Positions 55,623 to 62,790 of a DNA stretch of 62,790 nt are shown in pieces. The first letter of the stretch is position 1. Every line of letters begins with the position of its first letter. Position numbers and translations under genes: made by a program. A model generated the notes under the pieces. That model did not search any database and was not told the DNA's origin. It worked only from the letters and a program-made list of their open reading frames with translations. Source of the stretch: Bacillus sp. RO2 (lineage in GTDB: Bacteria; Bacillota; Bacilli; Bacillales; Bacillaceae_I); assembly GCF_012911845.1 (NCBI RefSeq), contig NZ_JAAXCU010000018.1:1-62790 (forward strand), read 5' to 3'.

Positions 55623-56039
55623 ATTAGAAATAAGTTTATGTTTTCGTTTCTGATTCTGTCTTGTTTTTTCTTCGCTGGCACTCAAGTCCAAGCATCTAGC
55701 TGGGGAAGCCTTAAAGACTGGATGACAGAAAATATTAAAGGGTATGTTAATCAAGGAAACTTCAGCAACATCTTCTTAGAACCACTCCTAGAAATAGACA
55801 GCTCCCAATACTCCTTAGAATTAAAAGAGTTCTTCAAGTCCACCACCACCTCAACAAAGAGCAATATAAAAAACCACCAAGCAGATTACATACAACAACT
55901 CACACAAGCAAAGGAACAGTTGAAACGAAATACACTGCACAGTTATTACGATGAACACCAATCGAAGCTGGACGATGAACTGACCCATGAACTTGAGCAA
56001 TATCTCGAAGAATTATTAGATGAAAATAATAAAAATTAA
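55623..56039 (+). CDS. Exported helical protein, cluster gene 1 (ATT start)
   Basis: Not recognised. The 138 residues have a signal peptide (n-region RNK, hydrophobic FSFLILSCFFFAG, cleavage likely after VQA at 24) and a Cys-free, mostly helical mature part with a charged C-terminus (DDELTHELEQYLEELLDE). The mature start SSWGSLKDW resembles those of the next two genes. The first ATG (55638) is 24 bases from a perfect AAAAGGAGGT and gives no basic n-region. ATT at 55623 has nine-base spacing and adds RNKF. A TAA at 55614 excludes earlier starts. Next gene after 15 bases. Confidence 0.7.
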   Translation: MRNKFMFSFLILSCFFFAGTQVQASSWGSLKDWMTENIKGYVNQGNFSNIFLEPLLEIDSSQYSLELKEFFKSTTTSTKSNIKNHQADYIQQLTQAKEQLKRNTLHSYYDEHQSKLDDELTHELEQYLEELLDENNKN

Positions 56040-56054
56040 AAGGGGAGAGATATA

Positions 56055-56825
56055 ATGACGTGGAAAAAGAAATTAGTAGCAGGGACAGTAGCGGTAGGTT
56101 TAGTGACAGGTGTAGGGATGACTTTTGCAAGTGCAAGTGAAGGATCGCCATTGAGACAATGGTATGATGGATTATTCAGCGATACACAGCAGTCAATCTT
56201 GACAGATAATGAAGCTGCAGCTAGTGAGGCATTTGAAAATTGGGCAGCAACTAGTGAACAGCTGAAAGTTGGTGCAGGCGTTAAAATCAATGAAAAAATG
56301 GAAGCCGAGTTAACAAGAGCAGGCACCGAAATTATGAGTGCGAAGGATGAGTATATAGCTTCACTTGACGAAGAGAAAGCAGAACTGCTTGCAGACATGA
56401 ACTATCAAGTGTATCAGCACATTTTCCTTGAAGGATACATGGCTATCCAGAACCAGGGAGATGCAGCGATGGGTACGGTCGAAGAAAGCTTCCAGAACTT
56501 CACCAGTGAAACAGGACAAGTTGCTGTAAACGAAATGACGCAGGAGTTGACCTCCGCAAAAGATTCAGCGGTTACAGAGTTAGAAGAGGCTATAGCACAG
56601 GCCAAAGAAGAACTGTCCGCACAACTTGCGATGGAAGAGCAGGTAAGCAGACATAACCTGGAGCGGCAGATCACATACAAATTGACCGACTTGCGTGATG
56701 CATTAACATCTATCATCAATGAATTGGTTAGTGAACAGCAAAATATTATCACAGCGAAGGCATTGGAACTGGAAGAAGAAGCAAAAGCAAGTCTTGATGA
56801 AGTAATGGAAAGTATTAATGACTAA
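56055..56825 (+). CDS. Exported coiled-coil protein, cluster gene 2
   Basis: Not recognised. 256 residues: signal peptide (WKKK, then LVAGTVAVGLVTGVGMTF, cleavage likely after ASA at 27), then SEGSPLRQWYDGLF and a long acidic, Ala/Glu-rich region with heptad character (ELTSAKDSAVTELEEAIAQA and similar) to the end. No cysteine, no membrane anchor and no cell-wall sorting motif, so it should be released across the membrane. AGGGGAGAG precedes the ATG. It overlaps gene 3 by eight bases. Role unknown; a structural or scaffold function is a guess. Confidence 0.8.
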   Translation: MTWKKKLVAGTVAVGLVTGVGMTFASASEGSPLRQWYDGLFSDTQQSILTDNEAAASEAFENWAATSEQLKVGAGVKINEKMEAELTRAGTEIMSAKDEYIASLDEEKAELLADMNYQVYQHIFLEGYMAIQNQGDAAMGTVEESFQNFTSETGQVAVNEMTQELTSAKDSAVTELEEAIAQAKEELSAQLAMEEQVSRHNLERQITYKLTDLRDALTSIINELVSEQQNIITAKALELEEEAKASLDEVMESIND

Positions 56826-57261
56826 CAAACGCCATCAAAGGCTGTTTATTGTGATGATGATGGTCTTGGCACTTCTTTTTACAGTGGAATGGAAAACGGC
56901 ATATGCTAGTTCCAATATTCAATCTTTGCTCACAAGTTGGTTTGAAGGCAAGCAACAGGAATCTATTCAGTCTTTGGAAGAAGAGATCATGATAGAAAAA
57001 GAAGCGCAGATGTCTGTGTTGAAAGAAGAAATCGCTGTTTTATTAAATCAGGCTAATAAGGAGCTAGCCGATTTTACATCGAAAGAGGCGGATAAGAGCA
57101 AGCAAGAGCTAAAAAGCTATACCGAGCAGCTTATTCAAACCATCGAATTTAATGAGGAAAGTAAGCGAGATCAGTTTATAAGCGAACTGGAGAAAATTAT
57201 GGAGGAAGCGTACATGAAACTAGAACAAGCTGGCGAAAATGCGCTTTACCAATCAGAGTAG
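56818..57261 (+). CDS. Exported coiled-coil protein, cluster gene 3
   Basis: Not recognised. 147 residues: basic n-region NKRHQR, hydrophobic LFIVMMMVLALLFTV, cleavage likely after AYA at 30. The mature part begins SSNIQSLLTSWFEGKQQESI and continues as a charged helix or coiled coil, without cysteine. The start lies inside the end of gene 2, so the two are coupled; the Shine-Dalgarno is weak (GGAAAG). The mature start shares the pattern A-S, three to five residues, L, W, aromatic with its neighbours, suggesting a common origin. Confidence 0.78.
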   Translation: MTNKRHQRLFIVMMMVLALLFTVEWKTAYASSNIQSLLTSWFEGKQQESIQSLEEEIMIEKEAQMSVLKEEIAVLLNQANKELADFTSKEADKSKQELKSYTEQLIQTIEFNEESKRDQFISELEKIMEEAYMKLEQAGENALYQSE

Positions 57262-57269
57262 TCCATTTG

Positions 57270-57297
57270 CCTGCGCCTAGTTGCACAGGTTTTTTTC
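57270..57297 (+). terminator. Terminator of the exported-protein cluster
   Basis: CCTG-C-GC and GC-A-CAGG form a stem with one internal mismatch, followed by seven T. Together with the promoter at 55534 it defines one transcription unit for the three genes. Confidence 0.75.
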
Positions 57298-57386
57298 AAT
57301 TCCATACTTGGAAAAACGTACTCATTCTTTTCACGCATGAAAGCCCTCGCCCATTAGGAAACTAATCGGGAAAGGGTGTGAAAGAG

Positions 57387-57827
57387 ATGACTGTAGTAAC
57401 AACCTTCAAGGAAAAGCGCCGGGAAAAGCAGATGAAATATGAGCGCAAGATGCTGCGTGAAATTTCACTCGAGGTTTTACGGACAAAGGTGAAGGATTTT
57501 TTCTCACCATACTTAAAGAATAAAAAGCAGGTAACTGCCATTGAAGAAGGCTGCCTTGATGTAGCAATTGAAGCTTATCTTCTTGGTGCTTCATATAGCA
57601 AATTTGGGTATTATGGTGAAAACGCAGAGCAGGTGAAAACACGCTGCCATGTGGAAGAGAAATATTTGATTGATACTTTGTACGATTATTTCTTGTACTG
57701 GGGCTCAATCGGTGACAATGATATGGTTCATGAATCCTTTTATATGACATGCGATGCCTTTATTGATTATTGGTGGCGTGAAGGCTTCCATAAAGGTGAA
57801 AAAAGGTACCGCATGAGATTGCACTAA
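57387..57827 (+). CDS. ybaK: DUF2521 protein YbaK
   Basis: A 146-residue soluble protein that matches the pattern of B. subtilis YbaK (DUF2521): EEGCLDVAIEAYLLGASYSKFGYYGE in the middle and FIDYWWREGFHKGEK near the end. No known function. The ATG is about nine bases behind AAAGGG; a GTG three codons upstream touches the Shine-Dalgarno. In B. subtilis it precedes cwlD in one operon, as here. A sigmaG-like pair (TCCATA, 16 bp, CATTCTT at 57301-57329) is weak. Confidence 0.85.
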   Translation: MTVVTTFKEKRREKQMKYERKMLREISLEVLRTKVKDFFSPYLKNKKQVTAIEEGCLDVAIEAYLLGASYSKFGYYGENAEQVKTRCHVEEKYLIDTLYDYFLYWGSIGDNDMVHESFYMTCDAFIDYWWREGFHKGEKRYRMRLH

Positions 57828-57829
57828 TT

Positions 57830-57859
57830 ATCATAAACTTCCCCCTTGTCCCATATAGT
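57830..57859 (+). promoter_or_regulatory. sigmaE-type promoter of cwlD
   Basis: ATCATAAA, 14 bp, CATATAGT. The -10 differs from the sigmaE consensus (CATACAnT) at one position and the spacing is right; the -35 is weaker. cwlD in B. subtilis is expressed in the mother cell under sigmaE, which supports the reading. Confidence 0.6.
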
Positions 57860-57889
57860 GTATAGAGTGGACATGCGGGAGGGGTACAT

Positions 57890-58612
57890 ATGCAAAGGTG
57901 GAAATTCTGGGCTTTTCTAACGGTAATCTTAACGGTCACTGCCGTTTTTCAATATCAGTTATTTTCAAAAGATACCTGGGAGCAGTGGAGTCTGCCGTTG
58001 AGCGGGAAAATTATCATCCTTGACCCTGGACACGGTGGGCCTGATGGAGGAGCGGTCGGGGGCGATGTCTTAGAAAAAGACGTGGCACTTGAAGTGTCGC
58101 GTTATGTGAAGGATTACCTTCAGGAACAAGGGGCATTGGTACTCATGACTAGGGAAGAGGATGTTGACCTTGCAGATCCTGAGACTAAAGGCTATAGCCG
58201 CAGAAAAGTAGAGGACTTGCGGAAGCGGATTGAAATGATCAATGAATCAGATGCAGATCTTTTTCTCAGCATTCACTTAAATGCCATTCCGTCACCAAGA
58301 TGGAGAGGTGCCCAAACCTTCTATCATGGAACGAAGCATAAGGAAAATGAACGTTTAGCAAAGTTTATCCAAGAAGAGTTCCGGGTCAACCTTGAAAATA
58401 CCGACCGTTATGCTAAATCGATGAATACACTATTTATTTTAAAAAATGCTGAAATACCTGGTGCTCTAGTAGAGGTTGGATTCTTGTCCAATCCATCCGA
58501 GCGGGCGTTATTGAATACAGAAGAATACCAAAAATCCTTAGCGGCATCCATCTATAATGGAGTGATGCGTCATTATACAAATGAACAAGAGTTACCCGAT
58601 CCCCCTCAGTAA
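57890..58612 (+). CDS. cwlD: CwlD, spore cortex N-acetylmuramoyl-L-alanine amidase
   Basis: CwlD removes peptide side chains from cortex peptidoglycan, the first step to muramic-delta-lactam, with PdaA. The 240 residues have an N-terminal hydrophobic anchor (FWAFLTVILTVTAVF) and an Amidase_3 domain with zinc ligands in LDPGHGGPDGG (His), DVALE (Glu) and FLSIHLNA (His), and a catalytic Glu in ALVEVGFLSNPSE. GGGAGGGG precedes the ATG. Full length. Confidence 0.95.
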   Translation: MQRWKFWAFLTVILTVTAVFQYQLFSKDTWEQWSLPLSGKIIILDPGHGGPDGGAVGGDVLEKDVALEVSRYVKDYLQEQGALVLMTREEDVDLADPETKGYSRRKVEDLRKRIEMINESDADLFLSIHLNAIPSPRWRGAQTFYHGTKHKENERLAKFIQEEFRVNLENTDRYAKSMNTLFILKNAEIPGALVEVGFLSNPSERALLNTEEYQKSLAASIYNGVMRHYTNEQELPDPPQ

Positions 58613-58632
58613 TAAAAAGGGGGATTTTTTAT
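58599..58632 (+). terminator. Terminator of cwlD
   Basis: ATCCCCCT and AGGGGGAT form a perfect 8-bp stem followed by TTTTTT. Its 5' arm lies inside the last codons of cwlD. Confidence 0.85.
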
Positions 58633-58733
58633 AGGCACATAACGATAAATTCAAGCGATCTATATGTTATACTAAAATTGTAAACGAATTCAATTCTGAA
58701 AATAGACTATTATCACATAAGGGTGGGGTCAGA

Positions 58734-59780
58734 GTGTTAACAGAAGCTAAAGTTGTACAGTTACTAAAAGATCTACATGATCCGTTTTTACATAGAACAT
58801 TTGAAGAAACAAACGCGATACAAGAAATCTCTATCAAGGAAGAAAAAAACCATGTGAGTGTGAAGGTGGCGCTTGCCAAGACTGGAACGGCAGAGCAGAT
58901 GCAATTGCAAGGCACCATCGTTAACCTGTTAAAAGAAGCAGGAGCGGCAACGGTTGGCCTGCGTTTCATGGAACTTCCACAAGAGGTAGTCGCACGTTTT
59001 GGTGTAGAAGCTCCTAAAGAGGAAGAAACACTTCTATCCAGTAACAAAACAACCTTCTTAGCCATTGCTTCTGGAAAAGGCGGCGTTGGAAAATCGACTG
59101 TGTCCGTCAACTTGGCAGTTTCATTGGCGCGTCTTGGGAAAAAAGTCGGCTTAATTGATGCAGATATTTATGGTTTTAGCGTGCCTGATATGATGGGAAT
59201 TACGAAACGTCCGGTAGTGCGCGGTGAAAAAATCATTCCAGTGGAACGTTTTGGTGTGCAAGTAATCTCTATGGGCTTTTTTGTAGAGGACAATTCCCCA
59301 GTTATCTGGAGAGGCCCGATGCTTGGCAAAATGTTGAACAGTTTCTTTAACGAAGTGGAGTGGGGAGATTTAGACTACCTGCTACTAGACTTGCCTCCTG
59401 GAACAGGGGATGTGGCGCTTGATGTGCACTCCATGCTTCCGTCCTGTAAAGAATTAATCGTAACGACTCCTCATCCGACAGCAGCATTTGTTGCAGCGAG
59501 AGCAGGGGCAATGGCAATCAAAACGGACCATGAAGTGATTGGTGTCATTGAAAACATGGCTTACTTTGAAAGCAAGAAGACAGGTGAAAAAGAGTATGTA
59601 TTTGGAAAAGGTGGAGGAGACAAGCTGGCAGAAGAGTTGCAGGCGCCACTGCTCGGACAACTTCCATTACAACAGCCTGACTGGAATGACGATGATTTTG
59701 CTCCGTCCATCTACCAAGAAGACCATGATCTAGGTAAAATTTATTTAAGTATCGCATCAAAAGTGGTGGAATTAACGTAA
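58734..59780 (+). CDS. salA: SalA, Mrp/NBP35-type ATPase
   Basis: A P-loop ATPase of the Mrp family. B. subtilis SalA represses scoC and so raises exoprotease genes; other members carry iron-sulphur clusters. The N-terminal MIP18-like domain (about 1-90) is followed by ASGKGGVGKSTVSVNLA (deviant Walker A), LIDADIYG and LLDLPPGTGD. The CxxC cluster motif of Mrp cluster carriers is not seen. GTG start with GGGTGGGG about six bases before it, matching relatives. 348 residues. Confidence 0.93.
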   Translation: MLTEAKVVQLLKDLHDPFLHRTFEETNAIQEISIKEEKNHVSVKVALAKTGTAEQMQLQGTIVNLLKEAGAATVGLRFMELPQEVVARFGVEAPKEEETLLSSNKTTFLAIASGKGGVGKSTVSVNLAVSLARLGKKVGLIDADIYGFSVPDMMGITKRPVVRGEKIIPVERFGVQVISMGFFVEDNSPVIWRGPMLGKMLNSFFNEVEWGDLDYLLLDLPPGTGDVALDVHSMLPSCKELIVTTPHPTAAFVAARAGAMAIKTDHEVIGVIENMAYFESKKTGEKEYVFGKGGGDKLAEELQAPLLGQLPLQQPDWNDDDFAPSIYQEDHDLGKIYLSIASKVVELT

Positions 59781-59786
59781 TAGATA

Positions 59787-59822
59787 AAGCAGACCCAGTC
59801 AGTGGGTCTGCTTGTTTTTTTA
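59787..59822 (+). terminator. Terminator between salA and gerD (convergent)
   Basis: AAGCAGACCCA-GTCAG-TGGGTCTGCTT followed by GTTTTTTT. The stem is perfect. It serves salA well; in the gerD direction the T-run is weak. Confidence 0.9.
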
Positions 59823-60452
59823 TCCGCCGCCGCCTTCACCGCCGCCGGACTCTTGCCCGCCTTCCGAACCGCCACCTTCACCGCCTTGCCCACCGCCACC
59901 TTGTCCTTCACCGCCTTGCATTTCAGAAGCGGCTTTTAACAATAGGTCTTGTAGTTTGGCTTTAAATAATGGACTCTCAAAAGTCTCGGTGATTACTTTT
60001 TGCAGATGTTTTTTGTATTCCTGTCCACTCATCACAGTGATCATTTGCTTTTCCATTTCAGGGTCCTGCAAAATTTGAACCATCATAGCCTGATACTCAG
60101 GATCCTTCATCAAATCTTTAATAAGTTTTTCATGTTCTTTCTGCATACTCTTTGCAAAAGTTTCAGCAAATTTAGGGTCTTCAAATGCCTTTTTCCAAAA
60201 TTCGGCACCCTTTTCACTATCTAGCGTCTGTTCAATCGATTTTGTCACCACTTCCTGATCCAAGACAAAGTTAGCCTTCATCTTATCGTCAGCCATGATT
60301 TCTTCAATCGCTTTTTTTCCATCGTCTGTTTTTAATATATCTACAACCATTTTTTTTGTTTCGTCGTAATCCATTTGACCGCCTTTTTCACTCTCTGCAC
60401 AACCAGTAAGAAGGAGGGAAAGAAGGAGAGGCGGCAAAAGGTAGCTTTTCAT
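59820..60452 (-). CDS. gerD: GerD, spore germination lipoprotein
   Basis: GerD gathers nutrient receptors into the germinosome in the inner spore membrane. The 210 residues start MKSYLLPPLLLSLLLTGC with the lipobox LTGC (lipidated Cys18). The helical core (KMVVDILKTDDGKKAIEEIM and similar) forms trimers in other species. The last 32 residues are almost only Gly, Gln, Glu and Ser. The start follows AAGGAG on the minus strand; a longer version adds 16 residues upstream without support. A sigmaG promoter precedes it. Confidence 0.95.
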   Translation of the reverse strand: MKSYLLPPLLLSLLLTGCAESEKGGQMDYDETKKMVVDILKTDDGKKAIEEIMADDKMKANFVLDQEVVTKSIEQTLDSEKGAEFWKKAFEDPKFAETFAKSMQKEHEKLIKDLMKDPEYQAMMVQILQDPEMEKQMITVMSGQEYKKHLQKVITETFESPLFKAKLQDLLLKAASEMQGGEGQGGGGQGGEGGGSEGGQESGGGEGGGG

Positions 60453-60487
60453 CAAGAAAACTCCTTCCAACATGTATTTCATACGAT

Positions 60488-60517
60488 TAATATGTGACAA
60501 AGTTAATCAAATATACA
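60488..60517 (-). promoter_or_regulatory. sigmaG promoter of gerD
   Basis: On the minus strand TGTATA, 17 bp, CATATTA: an excellent match to the sigmaG consensus, 36 bases before the gerD ATG. It agrees with forespore expression of gerD in B. subtilis. Confidence 0.8.
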
Positions 60518-60609
60518 AATTTGCATGGAGAGGATGATGGATTTTTACTGGTTACATTGGTAAAATGGGAACTAGTGTCTTTAATCTGTGTTAAATGGAG
60601 GAAAAGAAA

Positions 60610-61212
60610 GTGAACAGTCGTAATTGGGTTCGATTATTTCTTTCCACGCTACTAGTCGGAGCAGTAACTACCGTTATTGTTGCGTTCATAGTCCGTTGGG
60701 ATCAACATACAGCACAATTTGCAAATGGAGAATACCTTCAATTCCTATCAATCATTGCTTGGTATATAGGAGTAGGCTTGATATTTAGTATTATTAGTCA
60801 AATGGGCTTCTTTGCCTACTTGACGATCCACCGATTTGGCTTGGGTATTTTTAAATCCCTATGGAGTGCCGTACAAGTGGTGCTAATTATTTTCGTATTA
60901 TTTGATCTTGTGTATTTCCGATACATATCTTTTGCAAATGAAGGCGATTCCTTACTTCCTTATTTCGCCTTTCCAATATTTCTATTAGTGTACGGCTTGC
61001 TTGTAGCCTATGTGAAAAAGACGCAGACTAATAAACACGCATTTATTCCTGCGTTGTTCTTTATGGTTGTGGTAACAACGATTGAATGGTTTCCTGCCCT
61101 TAGGGAAAATGAACCGGGATGGCTGCTATTTATGCTCTTTCCTTTATTGGCATGTAACTCCTATCAGCTTCTGTTGTTGCACAGGTTGAATAAAGCATCT
61201 GTGACAAAATAA
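60610..61212 (+). CDS. kbaA: KbaA, activator of the KinB sporulation pathway
   Basis: KbaA is a membrane protein needed for the sensor kinase KinB to feed the Spo0A phosphorelay. The 200 residues contain about six hydrophobic segments and the conserved GLIFSIISQMGFFAYLTIHRFGLG. The GTG is eight bases behind GGAGG (60597-60601); an in-frame ATG at 60595 overlaps that site and is rejected. The start (M)NSRNWVRLFL aligns with B. subtilis. Convergent with pdaB. Confidence 0.92.
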   Translation: MNSRNWVRLFLSTLLVGAVTTVIVAFIVRWDQHTAQFANGEYLQFLSIIAWYIGVGLIFSIISQMGFFAYLTIHRFGLGIFKSLWSAVQVVLIIFVLFDLVYFRYISFANEGDSLLPYFAFPIFLLVYGLLVAYVKKTQTNKHAFIPALFFMVVVTTIEWFPALRENEPGWLLFMLFPLLACNSYQLLLLHRLNKASVTK

Positions 61213-61253
61213 AAAAATGGCGTTTCTCCGATACGGAGAGGCGCCATTTTTTT
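61210..61253. terminator. Bidirectional terminator between kbaA and pdaB
   Basis: AAAAAAATGGCG..TCTCCG and CGGAGA..CGCCATTTTTTT form a long stem around ATA. Runs of A on the left and T on the right let it stop transcription from both sides. Confidence 0.9.
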
Positions 61254-61257
61254 GGAG

Positions 61258-62022
61258 TTATTGTACTTCCTTGCTTTTCGCTTTGGTGTTATTGATCAAT
61301 TCGGTGACGCTACTGATTTCGTAGCCTTTATCTTTAATGAACTGAATAATTTCCGGTAAGGCGTCCTCTGTTTGTTTGGCAGAATCGGAGGCATGAAGAA
61401 GAACGATATCTCCATTGCTCAAATTCTTTGTCACATTATCCACAATAATTTCTTTCCCAGGGTTGATCAGGTCATGTGAATCCACACTCCAATGCACTAC
61501 GGTAAAACCAAGGGAATTGGCAATCTCAAGTACACGTTTATCAAAAGCCCCTTTAGGTGGGCGTAGTAAATTAACTTTCTTTACCTCTAACTTCTCAAAT
61601 ACATCCAAGGATTTTAAGATGTCCCTCTTTACTTTTAAGTCTTCAAGATCCCGGTAATTTTCATACGCATACCCCATGCTGCCAATCTCATGTCCATCTT
61701 CCACGATTCTTTTTACAATATCCGGGTGCCTCTCCGCCCAAGAAGCAGATAGGAAGAATGTCACACCAGTTACGCCATTTTGTTTCAATAAATCCAAGAT
61801 GGGAAGTGCCTTTTCATCACCCCAGCTAATATCAAAGGACAACGCAACTTCCTTATTACCCCCTTCCCCCTTATATATTGCCCGCGGTCCATCCTTGGTT
61901 GAAAACACAGGCTGGTTCGAAAAGTTTTCTATATATAAAATCCCTGCAGTGAAGAATGCCGCCAAAATGATGATGGATAATTGCTTAAGCTTTCTTCCGT
62001 TAATTACATAGAAATTAGTCAT
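61258..62022 (-). CDS. pdaB: PdaB (YbaN), polysaccharide deacetylase-like spore protein
   Basis: PdaB is needed to keep the spore cortex after its formation. The 254 residues have an N-terminal signal anchor ([21 protein letters not shown]) and a NodB-type domain: [17 protein letters not shown] replaces the usual TFDDG, and [10 protein letters not shown] replaces the usual H-S/T-x-x-H motif. So several metal-binding positions of active deacetylases are changed, as in B. subtilis PdaB. AAGGGGG precedes the ATG on the minus strand. Confidence 0.93.
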   Translation of the reverse strand: MTNFYVINGRKLKQLSIIILAAFFTAGILYIENFSNQPVFSTKDGPRAIYKGEGGNKEVALSFDISWGDEKALPILDLLKQNGVTGVTFFLSASWAERHPDIVKRIVEDGHEIGSMGYAYENYRDLEDLKVKRDILKSLDVFEKLEVKKVNLLRPPKGAFDKRVLEIANSLGFTVVHWSVDSHDLINPGKEIIVDNVTKNLSNGDIVLLHASDSAKQTEDALPEIIQFIKDKGYEISSVTELINNTKAKSKEVQ

Positions 62023-62168
62023 GCTTAGCCCCCTTCCTTGTCCACAGTATCTATTCTCATAAATATTCAGTAGGACAAATCTTATGCAAAAAATATTTAG
62101 GAAAATGTTTCATAAAAACCAGTTTGGTGGAAAAAATACACTATAAAGTATTTTTTAGAGGTGAAGAA

Positions 62169-62403
62169 ATGTTAGGGATGCTGTTAAACAATAAAGAAGT
62201 AAAAGAAATGGAATACTTATTAAAAAGAGAACTAGAAGAACTCTTACACGATTTTGATGATCATCGCATCGATAGAGTGGTAAAGCATGCCATGGAAGAA
62301 CGCTATCAAATTCTCTACAAAATGTTCACCCGTATCGCGCCGCCCACAGAGTGTATGAAATATATTCGATCCAAAGCCGTCTTTAGAGAAAGAGAATCCT
62401 ATT
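62169..62403 (+). CDS. Small conserved-looking protein of unknown function
   Basis: A 78-residue, soluble, highly charged and helical protein (MLGMLLNNKEVKEMEYLLKR, then ELEELLHDFDDHRIDRVV..AMEERYQILYKMFTRIAPPTEC). No family is recognised with confidence, though I believe similar small genes stand before rRNA operons in other Bacillaceae. The ATG is about five bases behind GAGGTG; an earlier in-frame start at 62124 has no such site. An A/T-rich hairpin (AAAAATAC/GTATTTTT) lies upstream. The stop ends at 62405. Confidence 0.65.
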
Positions 62404-62417
62404 AGAGCTATCCAATC

Positions 62418-62444
62418 AGCCGCACTAATTGCGGCTTTTTATTT
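62418..62444 (+). terminator. Terminator before the rRNA promoters
   Basis: AGCCGCA-CTAAT-TGCGGCT followed by TTTTTATTTG. A perfect 7-bp stem that ends the small gene before the rRNA operon. Confidence 0.88.
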
Positions 62445-62515
62445 GTTTTTTCAACACTTGTATATAAGAAGAAAGTACGTCAGAAAAACAAATTAAAAAA
62501 ACTTTGTAAAAGTAG

Positions 62516-62545
62516 TTGACGGAAAAAGAAAATCCGTGGTATATT
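62516..62545 (+). promoter_or_regulatory. rRNA promoter P1
   Basis: TTGACG, 18 bp, TATATT with TGG directly before the -10 (extended). First of the two tandem promoters typical of Bacillus rrn operons. Confidence 0.75.
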
Positions 62546-62601
62546 ATTATTCGTCGCTGCGAGATACATAAAAGCTTGCAAGACAAAAAATAAAAAACAT
62601 G

Positions 62602-62631
62602 TTGACATCAACTTGGTCAATATGGTACATT
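62602..62631 (+). promoter_or_regulatory. rRNA promoter P2
   Basis: TTGACA, 18 bp, TACATT with TGG before the -10. It is 86 bp behind P1. The leader that follows includes ATCTTTGAAAACTAAACA, which resembles the antitermination boxA region, and GAGC-AAAA-GCTC just before the 16S start. Confidence 0.82.
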
Positions 62632-62778
62632 AGAAAAGTCGCTTCTGAGCGACGGACTGATGAAAATGATCTTTGAAAACTAAACAAAACAACAGCGTCA
62701 TAACGTCGGTTCTACGGAACACGACAAAATGATTTTAAGTAACACAAGCTAGCAAATTTTGAGCAAAAGCTCAGACTC

Positions 62779-62790
62779 TTTATTGGAGAG
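62779..62790 (+). rRNA. rrs: 16S ribosomal RNA, first bases
   Basis: TTTATTGGAGAG matches the mature 5' end of Bacillus 16S rRNA. Only 12 bases lie in the window. The operon runs in the same direction as nearly all genes here. Confidence 0.8.

Noticed and set aside
59812-60078. Proline-rich protein on the plus strand
   Set aside because: It is the complement of the Gly-rich gerD tail and starts inside the salA terminator T-run.

Overview
The window is a chromosomal segment of a low-GC, endospore-forming Bacillaceae bacterium that is not close to the B. subtilis or B. cereus core groups. The proteins match Bacillus families almost full length, the gene order is that of the B. subtilis region near the origin, and gerD, kbaA, cwlD, pdaB, sigH and disA point to a spore former. 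The six copies of a structured repeat and the locus after rpsI set it apart from B. subtilis. The genus cannot be fixed from sequence alone. All genes are on the + strand except gerD and pdaB.

Layout. (1) The 3' end of a 5S rRNA and its terminator open the window, followed by about 800 bases without a gene, filled with three kinds of 51/52-bp tandem repeats. (2) The CtsR-controlled heat-shock operon ctsR-mcsA-mcsB-clpC is followed by radA, disA and a PIN/TRAM membrane protein. (3) ispD, ispF and gltX are separated by three structured repeats, one of them a MITE-like element nested in another. A cysteine T-box then precedes cysE-cysS-mrnC-rlmB-rae1. (4) sigH, rpmG, secE and nusG follow, with a promoter-terminator pair and a repeat between secE and nusG. 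(5) rplK-rplA, rplJ-rplL (with L10 leader), an rRNA methyltransferase gene, rpoB-rpoC, rplGB, rpsL-rpsG-fusA-tuf. (6) The S10-spc-alpha supercluster runs from rpsJ to rplQ without interruption, including secY, adk, map, a KOW protein gene and infA. (7) The ECF transporter module ecfA1-ecfA2-ecfT, truA, and rplM-rpsI with L13 leader. (8) A three-gene cluster of exported, Cys-free helical proteins stands where B. subtilis has ybaJ. It has its own promoter and terminator. (9) The sporulation-related set ybaK, cwlD, salA, gerD(-), kbaA, pdaB(-) and a small unknown gene follow. (10) Tandem rRNA promoters and the first bases of a 16S rRNA close the window.

Together the genes make the translation and transcription machinery, control protein quality under stress (McsB arginine phosphorylation feeding ClpCP), supply isoprenoid precursors and cysteine, and join spore germination and cortex functions. 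Regulation visible in the DNA includes a CtsR operator, a Cys T-box, L10 and L13 leaders, a possible attenuator before rpoB, and sigmaG- and sigmaE-type promoters.

The most unusual items are the exported-protein cluster at 55534-57297, whose first gene appears to start at ATT; the nested MITE with an 8-bp target duplication; hairpin tandem repeats with compensatory changes behind the 5S gene; and a small hairpin that bridges an over-long Shine-Dalgarno spacing in nusG.
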